From: Torymus aiolomorphi
Taxonomy: Eukaryota; Arthropoda; Insecta; Hymenoptera; Torymidae
Length of the DNA stretch: 64,000 bases
Assembly: GCA_036365515.1 (NCBI GenBank)
Contig: CM070876.1
Span: 134,681,394-134,745,393, forward strand
Direction: 5' to 3'
Below, piece by piece: positions 57,480-64,000 of this stretch (its first letter is position 1; every line of letters begins with the position of its first letter). The notes beneath the pieces are model-generated. The model did not search any database, had not been told where the DNA came from, and saw nothing but the letters and a program-made list of their open reading frames with translations. Made by a program: the position numbers and the translations under genes.

Positions 57480-58443
57480 ATGTATCTCGATTACGGCTAA
57501 AGCAACAAAATCGTGCTTTGCGGGAAAAATGAGCGATAAATTAGCGACAAAAGCTCATAAAATTTGTATGATTCTTTTGCTATGGTCACTTGTCCAAAAA
57601 TTTTATGATGGACATTTTGCCACTATATAGTGGAAGGGGTGTCCATTTTTTGTGTAACGGTCACGACATGTTCTCATTTTTTTTGTGTCGGTAATTTAAA
57701 CATTGAGATTTGGTTATTGATCACATGTCCGATACATGTCCGTCATATTTAACGTCATATTACCATTTCTAAAATGTCCAGACATTTTACAACACCATTC
57801 GTGATTTAAGAAAATTACGCAATCCGAAGAATAACCATGTTCCACCAACAGGCGCCATTTTGATTTTCGAGATTCGGGACCTAAATTATCTTGAAGCAAC
57901 AAATTAGCAACAAATTATGCTACCTCTCTGTTCAAAAAATATTTCTTCTTTCAAAAGTTACAGCTGCGGAGGTGCTAGCTCAAGTTTTAAAGTAAATTTG
58001 TACGGCCACGATATCCGGAAAATGGCTTGAGCAACAAATTTGGGCTTAGCGTAAAAAATTAGCAACAAATTAGCAACAAAATATCCGATAGTTGTTTGTT
58101 TGAATTATTCGTGATTTAAGAAAATTACGTAACGCTGAGCATGACCGTGTTGCGGCAATAGACGCTATTTTGTTTTTCGAGATTCGGGACCTAGCCTATC
58201 TTGAAGCAACAAATTAGCAACAAATTATGCCACCTGTCCCGTCTAAAAATGTTTCGTCGTTCAAAAGTTACAGCTGTGGCGGTGCTAGCTTAAGTCTTAA
58301 ATAGCACCGCCAGGAGATCTCGGAACCGACTGGAGCAACAAATTTGGGGTTTGCGTAACAAATTAGCAACAAATTAGCAACAAATTATGGTATAGTTTTC
58401 ATAGTTGCGGTCGTTAGTGGCGGTGCTAGCTTAATAGACATAT
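57480..58443. repeat. Right arm: inverted units of the 300-bp array
   Basis: TACAGCTG at 57960 and 58268 on the inverted strand relative to 49975-51360 (spacing 308). It ends with GTGGCGGTGCTAGCTTAATAGAC. Confidence 0.9.
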
Positions 58444-58789
58444 ATTTGATTTATTTGAGTTTCTTCTACTACAGAGGTGTAGTAGTGATCACTATCGTTC
58501 TTACCAATGAAAAGATTTAATTTTTTTAAATTGTTGCACAAGTTTTGCATGCAAAATAATTTTTTACTATACTTCTTACAAGTATGTATTACATGATATA
58601 TTTGTTTCAGGTGAAGAGATCAGGGAACTAAAAAAGTATATAATTGCAGAAAACTAGCTATAGGCTGGTGGTTTGTTAAAAATTCATTACATTCCAAATA
58701 AAATAAAATAAAACTATTGTAAATATAATAATTTCAGAAAGAGTAAAAGCAAGTACAAAAGTAAAAGAAAATTAAAAATATCTATTATT
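58444..58789. other. AT-rich interval, nothing recognised
   Basis: No ORF or repeat. A TTTGTTTCAG|GTGAAG acceptor-like sequence at 58610 is not supported by anything around it. Confidence 0.35.
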
Positions 58790-59640
58790 TATTATAGCAT
58801 GTATCATACTTTTGTTCAGAGGGAAAACCATGTGTAAGTGTCAGTCGGTCGCATATTCTAAGTCGATAAACGTATTGACTACTACGAATGTGTCTTAGCA
58901 AATACGCGGACTCTGAAGTCTACAAATATATTGACACATAGAAATAATAATAAAAATGATCATAAATATATCAATGACTTTCTTTGACGAATAATCGTAG
59001 TTCGAATGCAAATATAATATAAAAAATATAATAAATTAACGTATCTTGCAATGAAACAAAATTAAAATCAATTTACATTAACTATTTTTTATATGCATAT
59101 TATACTTCTGTTCTGAGGGAAAACCATGTGTAAGTGTCAGTCGGTCACATACGTACAGACTCTAAGTCGATAAACGTATAGACTGACACATAGGAAAACA
59201 CATGGTGTCAGTCAATAAATACGAAGACTCTAAGTCGACAAACGTATTGACTACCCTGAATGTGTCTTAGCAAATACGCAGACTCTGAAGTCTATAAATG
59301 TATTGACACATAGAAATAATAATAATAAAAATGATCATAAATATATCAATGACGTTCTTTGACGAATAATCATAGTTCCAATACATATATAACATAAATA
59401 CTATAAATTAACCTATCTTACAATGAAACAAAATTAAAATCAATTTACGTTAACTATTTTTTATACATGTGTTATACTTTTTTCCTAAGGAAAAATGATG
59501 TGTACGAGTTAGTCGGTCACATACGTAGACTCAGTCGATAAACGTATAGACTAACACATAAGAAAGCATATGGTATCAGTCATTATGTATAGACTCTAAG
59601 TCGATAAACGTAGATGTAAATAAATTATAATAATATTGTA
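58790..59640. repeat. Complex tandem repeat, about 3 long units
   Basis: GGGAAAACCATGTGTAAGTGTCAGTCGGTC-type starts at 58821, 59117 and about 59488. Units share ATGATCATAAATATATCAATGAC, TTGACGAATAATC and ACAATGAAACAAAATTAAAATCAATTTAC. Within units, GACTCTAAGTCGATAAACGTAT and GTGTCAGTC / GACTGACACATAGG form short inverted pairs. Confidence 0.85.
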
Positions 59641-60125
59641 ACTATATACGTAAACGTGAATAAATACGTTCATTGTAAGTCAATAAACATATTAACAAGT
59701 ACACATAGATGATAGTAACAACAAATGTTTACTTATTCCTTCTGAAAATATTATAGATAAAATCGTTTATCACAATAAGCCTTTTTTTGGGTGGTTGCTG
59801 TTATTTGATTGGCCTATATAGAACAGTCCCCAAAGATTTTATGTTTAAATTTAAAAAATAGATTTCTTGAGTTTGAGTATTCAAAATTGAATAATTATAA
59901 TAGAAAAAAAATATTTCATTACTTTATTTATCAAAATTACGTTAACAAAATAAATATAAAAGTAAAAGCGTAAAAATAAATTACATTATTTTAGCTTTTA
60001 CGAAATATTCTGTAAAACTAATTTAAAATCAAAATTTCAATAAGTCACCATCTTCTAACTAGTTTTCTATTTCAAATGTCCAAATATTATTTTTATAAAT
60101 ATCGTGTTCAATCATTACAAACAGC
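59641..60125. other. AT-rich interval, nothing recognised
   Basis: No supported feature. Confidence 0.35.
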
Positions 60126-60532
60126 TATAGGTTCCCGTAACCTTTTCAAAAAGGACGTTATTCAGCCCAAGTATTTCTCTTCTCTTCTCTATCTTATCTA
60201 TTTTTCCACACTGAATCTGAATTTTGATGGATTATTAAAAAAAATCCGTTTTTATTATAAACAATTTATTGCAAAATATTAAATTTTCGATTTTAAAAAA
60301 ATTTTAAACTATTCTATAATCTGAACAAAAAAACCATTTTTGCTCAGAAAATGACAGAGAATAGTCCAGAATTTTTCAAAATCGAAAATATAACATTTGT
60401 GCAATAAATTGTTTATAACAAATAAAGACGGATTTTTTCAACAATCTACTATCAAAATTCAGCGTGAAAAAATGCATAAAAAAGAGTTGGTGTCGATGTG
60501 CCTTTTGAAAAAACTACGGGAACTAGCTGGAT
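60126..60532. repeat. 407-bp foldback element
   Basis: Ends AGGTTCCCGTA / TACGGGAACTAG. Arms match through TTTTCAAAAAGG, CTGAATTTTGAT, AATCCGTTTTTATT, TAAACAATTTATTGCA and TTTTCGATTTT, with a centre near 60330. Non-coding. Confidence 0.85.
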
Positions 60533-60701
60533 CATGGACTGTAGAGTGCACTGAGATTAATCGCAATGCGTAGCCAACTTCAGAGAGAACAACGCTGCGT
60601 GTCGATATGGCAGATTGTGCTAGCCTCGTTTCTTCACCACTAACTGAACTATGGCGCTGGTAACCGTTCAGTGTTCGCGAATGACTACGACGTCCTCTTA
60701 A

Positions 60702-61440
60702 TTATCGTCCACTGAACAAAGTAACAAAGAAAGATGCATACCCTCTATCCCACGTAGATAGCCTTCCGGTCAATGTAGAAAACACGAAATATCGATCGAA
60801 AATCGATTTAAAACAAGCTTATAATCGAATCCCTTTAGAGCAATCCAGTAAAGAGTTTATAGCGTTTGCAATACCAGACAAAGGTCTCTTTCAGTTCACA
60901 CGTCTTCCCGATGGACTAATAAATGCCCGAGCAAGCTTTCGAAGGGCAATAAATAACATAATCGATCCAAATTGGCATCCGAAAGTTTTTGTATACATGG
61001 ACGATATCATGATCGCCACGGATACTTTTGAAAAACACTTAAGTTATTAAAGAAGGTCCTCGCGAGACTGAAAGAAGTAGGGTTGCAGGTTGATTGGGAC
61101 AATTGCAGTTTGTGCTGTGCCGAAATTCGATATATAGGCTTCGTTAGAAATAGAGAGAGGTTAAAGAGGGATAGGGATACAGAACAACCAATTCGGAACT
61201 TCCCAACCCCTAAAAATCGGAAACAATTAAGAAATTTTTTGGGTAGGGTAAGTTGGTATGCTGGGTTTATCCAAGATTTGTCTGAAATAAAAGCCCCCTT
61301 AAACGAACTTCTTAACAAGAATGTTCCTTGGTCTTGGGAGGGGGGGCAGCAGAAAGCATTCGATACGCTATGCCTTCTGCTTCGGCAAGCAGCCGCATCG
61401 TCACGATCGGATCCAAACTCACCGGTCATTACACTTCCTT
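60702..61440 (+). pseudogene. Gypsy-2 reverse transcriptase, right part (broken, truncated)
   Basis: Continues the RT cut at 40948: NYRPLNK region, SKIDLKQAYNRIPL, the catalytic YMDD at 60994-61005, then a frameshift/stop near 61048. It resumes in another frame at about 61060 (LCCAEIRYIGFV, LRNFLGRVSWYAGFI, LNKNVPWSWEGGQQKAFDTLCLLLRQA). The RNase H domain is missing: the sequence breaks up at about 61440 into a minisatellite. RLPDGLINA replaces the usual RLPFGL-type motif. Confidence 0.9.
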
Positions 61441-61443
61441 ATC

Positions 61444-61560
61444 TTACCGAAACACCTTAATTCTATCGAAACGTTAAAATTTATCGAAACACCTGTATTT
61501 TATCGAAACACCTGTAGTTTATCGAAACACCCTTACCTTATCGAAACATATGGATCTTTT
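61444..61560. repeat. 19-bp minisatellite (TATCGAAACACCTGTA)
   Basis: About five to six copies of TTATCGAAACACCTGTAxT-like units. The ATCGAAAC core also recurs through the Gypsy-2 gag region (e.g. 38439, 38488, 38603). Confidence 0.88.
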
Positions 61561-61849
61561 TGAAATTCTTATGGAATCTCTCTCTCTACAAAAGTAGAGG
61601 AGACATCAAGCCACTAGTCCCAATTAAAAGCTCTTAGCACATTTGTCGTCGATGCTAAGGGCATGGGTGAAATTAGTAGCTATTATATATTATATATTAA
61701 AATAAATCTAACCAAGTTTAGACAAAAACCTTTAACAAACAAAAAAGATGGGAAAGTATTTTTTATGTTAGCTTGTAAATCTATTATAAGCATCATACTA
61801 CTTTGTACACTCTAAATGCTAAAGTACAAAAGTTGACGCAGGAAAAGTA
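61561..61849. other. Interval without recognised feature
   Basis: AT-rich; no integrase or LTR of Gypsy-2 is visible here. Confidence 0.35.
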
Positions 61850-62345
61850 CAAATTATCGAATTTAAACTTTTGAAAGGAATAAATTTACTAATTTGTACT
61901 CTTAAAAAAATAAATTGGCGAATTTGTACTTTCGTAATGTACAAAGTCAATAAATTAGTCTTTTAGAAAGAACAAATTCACGAATTTGTACTTTTAGAAA
62001 AAACAAAATCAAATTTTGTACTTTTAAAAGGACAAAATCAATACATTAGTCTTTTAAAAAGTACAAATTCATAAATTTGTACTTTTAGAAAGAACAACAT
62101 TAAATTTTGTACTTTTAAAAGGACAAAATCAATACATTAGTCTTTTACAGAGTACAAATTCGTAAATTTTTACTTTTAGAAAGGACAAAATTAAATTTTG
62201 TACTTATAAAAGGACAAAATCAATACATTAGTCTTTTAAAAAGAAGAAATTCATAAATTTGTACTTTTCGTAATACAAAATCAAATTTTGTACTTTTAAA
62301 AGGACAAAATTAATACATTAATCTTTTAAAAAGTATAAATTCATA
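61850..62345. repeat. 91-bp AT-rich tandem array
   Basis: Units of about 89-92 bp (ATACATTAGTCTTTT at 62041, 62132, 62223, about 62312), preceded by more diverged copies from 61850. Each is built from alternating TTTGTACTTTTA and AAAAGGACAAAAT, giving short internal inverted repeats. Confidence 0.9.
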
Positions 62346-62354
62346 AATGTGTAT

Positions 62355-62754
62355 GGTTATCTTGTGAGACTAAATAACATTTGCATTGTTTAATATAAAT
62401 CTTTGAGTATTTTAAATGAAACAAAAGATTACAACATCATTTTTTTATACAAAATACACTTACGTTTACTTGACTATAAGTTGGTTTCAATATTTTCTTT
62501 TACTCGAAAGGAGGATGAGGATAAGATTTACCTAATAAAATAATGATCTGAACTGAAAGTGGCAAAGGATGCATACGTACGATTGCCCTGTTCTTCCGAT
62601 TTTTAAATGACACGTGAAATCGAGAAACATGCATAGGTATTAGTTTTTTGCCTAGCGGATCGAAAATACAGCTTTTGCTCCCAGCGCCCGATTATTATTA
62701 TTTAAAATACTCAAAGATTTATCTTAAACAATGCTGTAGTCTCACAAGATAACC
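62355..62754. repeat. 400-bp foldback/MITE
   Basis: Inverted ends GGTTATCTTGTGAGACTA / complement; arms of about 60 bp (62355-62416 and 62696-62754) include AAATCTTTGAGTATTTTA. Flanked by AT on both sides. Non-coding. Confidence 0.88.
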
Positions 62755-64000
62755 ATGCGTACTTGGCTTCTATAAACTTTACCTATACCCGAAGTAGTTG
62801 AACACACATAAAGTGATACAAATCAATATTAATTAATTGAAATAATATCGCGAGTCTCTTTTATGACAAGACAAACTGTGTACTATTTGTAAGAACGCAA
62901 TGAATAGTGCTAGTCTTCGTAAGTATTTATTAATCTGTGTATTTTTTCGTCCGAGCCCCGCGAGTTGTGTCTTTTTTTTCGTCCGAGCGCAGCGACCCGT
63001 GCTTTTCTTCGTACGGCGCATCGATATGTATATGGACATAAATAATTGGTAAGTCCTAAAGAGAACTAAAATTCTTATTTCATTTCTGTTATGCATATTT
63101 ATACGTAAATAAAAGAGCAATTTATTTCCGCATCGTGTTCTAACCCTTTCTTATTGTTAAATAATGCATTTTCTCAACGCCGGGCCGAAAGTGCCATATT
63201 CGCTCCCAGCTTAAAATAGCAAATGTGGTATTTTCGTCCCAGGTATGGTGAAAATTAGTATACGCAATACGGGGATAAAGGGGGCCACCCCAGAGCACAT
63301 GTTTGCCACCCTCGTTTTCGGCTCGGGTGGCAATTTACACGTTCGCTGAACTGGCCAACTCTTTACCTCCCGAGTTGCGTAATATACTATTTAATTTAAC
63401 AAGTTTCGTTGCAAGTATGCTATTAACATTTGCAAGCATTGAATATTTGTTTTCATGATTAATTGGCTGTACGGTTAATGGCGAGATCTAAAGCGTGTTT
63501 GTCTCGGGTTTAATTATGATTTGAGTCAATGTTTTTCTTTTAACGTTAATTTAATGCGTGTTATTCATTCTTTTTCTATTGCACGATTGAATAAATTATT
63601 TCAGCAAATTGTTGAAGTAATAAAAATGAAATATTTCACGATAAAAACATGAAAGATAATAACAAAATTTAATAAGCTATAATTATAAGGATTAATCAAA
63701 ATAATTGATTTAGCAGGATAAGTTTACTAATTACTATTTAGCTCTCAAAATACTGAATTTTCAACCGTATACGTTTGTTGTCTACAAAAATGACGTAGTA
63801 ATCGGCGCTTATCTTATATATAAAAACTTTAAGGAAGTCTCCAAGAAAATATGATATTACAAACTCTGTCATTAAAAAATTCGTGCACATTATTAAATTA
63901 CAAAAGTGGATTACAAGCAATAAATCATTTAAGAGACAATTTGTTAGTACTTTCCAAAAAAGACGTTTAATTCAAAGTTCAATAAATAAAAGATGTTTTT
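62755..64000. other. Intergenic sequence, no gene recognised
   Basis: Contains a short direct repeat TTTTTTCGTCCGAGC at 62942-62956 and 62974-62989, and GC-richer patches around 63180-63360. The few ORFs of 60-95 codons show no motif. Confidence 0.4.

Larger units (their letters stand above)
49954..58443. repeat. 8.5-kb inverted-repeat structure with satellite-like arms
   Basis: Ends ATATGTCTATTAAGCTAGC and its complement; the arms stay similar for roughly 960 bp (49954 rightward, 58443 leftward). The left arm is extended as an array of about 300-bp units. ATAT is palindromic, so the outermost ATAT may be a 4-bp target duplication instead of TIR. Between the arms lie a second array and a separate DNA transposon (53306-57471). 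No transposase clearly belongs to the outer structure. Confidence 0.8.
40949..60697. mobile_element. 19.75-kb TTAA-flanked insertion in Gypsy-2 RT
   Basis: Both edges carry TTAA (40945-40948 and 60698-60701) and a perfect 12-bp inverted terminus GAGGACGTCGTA / TACGACGTCCTC (40949-40960 and 60686-60697). Past 12 bp the two ends diverge at once. Keeping one TTAA joins the RT halves in frame at the right place in the RT domain. TTAA targets are used by piggyBac, Kolobok and Sola3 elements. I find no piggyBac transposase inside. Most likely a short non-autonomous element grew through nested insertions. The interior holds at least six foldback structures and one DDE transposon. Confidence 0.8.

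Noticed and set aside
40949..60697. Polinton/Maverick or integrated large DNA virus as an explanation for the 20-kb insert with TIRs
   Set aside because: No protein-primed polymerase, capsid, ATPase, protease or retroviral-type integrase is encoded; the duplication is TTAA (4 bp) and the TIR is only 12 bp.
61007..61429. Minus-strand 140-codon ORF
   Set aside because: Antisense shadow of the Gypsy-2 RT fragment.

Overview
This is a repeat-dense stretch of an animal genome, most likely an arthropod and probably an insect. The retroelement clades point that way: BEL/Pao with an integrase of the Pao type, insect-style Ty3/Gypsy, Ty1/Copia, and a Helitron with a PIF1 helicase. The 18-nt primer-binding site of the BEL element also matches, as I recall it, the 3' end of fly tRNA-Tyr. 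I see no host protein-coding gene, tRNA, rRNA or CRISPR. Almost every long reading frame belongs to a transposable element and nearly all are broken.

Left third (1-18.6 kb): the 3' part of a Helitron. Its helicase reading frame is split by a complete Ty3/Gypsy element (685-10140, TSD AGTA). A second, unrecognised Helitron ORF with two WDP-type repeats is split by a solo LTR (11106-12280, TSD AAGT). The tail is split by a complete Ty1/Copia element (12797-18026, TSD AACTT). In the two coding cases, removing the insert and one TSD copy brings the two halves back into one frame. The Helitron appears to end at a CTAG at 18627, next to a (TA)n tract.

Middle (18.6-37.5 kb): a 99-bp tandem repeat; a complete minus-strand BEL/Pao element (19672-27255); about 2.2 kb of AT-rich sequence; and a minus-strand Ty1/Copia element (29474-37489, TSD ATTTT). 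The Copia element carries a 2.7-kb DNA transposon (32560-35284, TSD ATAT) with long TIRs and a decayed DDE-type transposase. The Copia element itself sits in the leader of a second Ty3/Gypsy element.

Right (37.5-64 kb): Gypsy-2 runs gag-protease-RT to 40948. Its RT then resumes at 60702. The 19,749 bp between are one TTAA-flanked insertion with a 12-bp perfect inverted terminus, and keeping one TTAA restores the RT frame. That insert has no transposase I can assign to its own ends. It is packed with foldback (inverted-repeat) elements, two of which are back-to-back TTAA insertions. One large inverted-repeat structure (49954-58443) has arms made of about 300-bp tandem units rich in a TTGTTGCTAA motif, and encloses a 4.2-kb DNA transposon with a transposase broken only by frameshifts. 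The end of the window holds a 19-bp minisatellite, a 91-bp AT-rich array and a 400-bp foldback.

How the pieces relate: nesting gives a relative chronology. The Helitron and Gypsy-2 are older than what sits inside them, Copia-2 is older than its DNA transposon, and the 19.7-kb insert is younger than Gypsy-2. All boundaries were read by eye. Family names rest on motifs and TSDs, not on searches.
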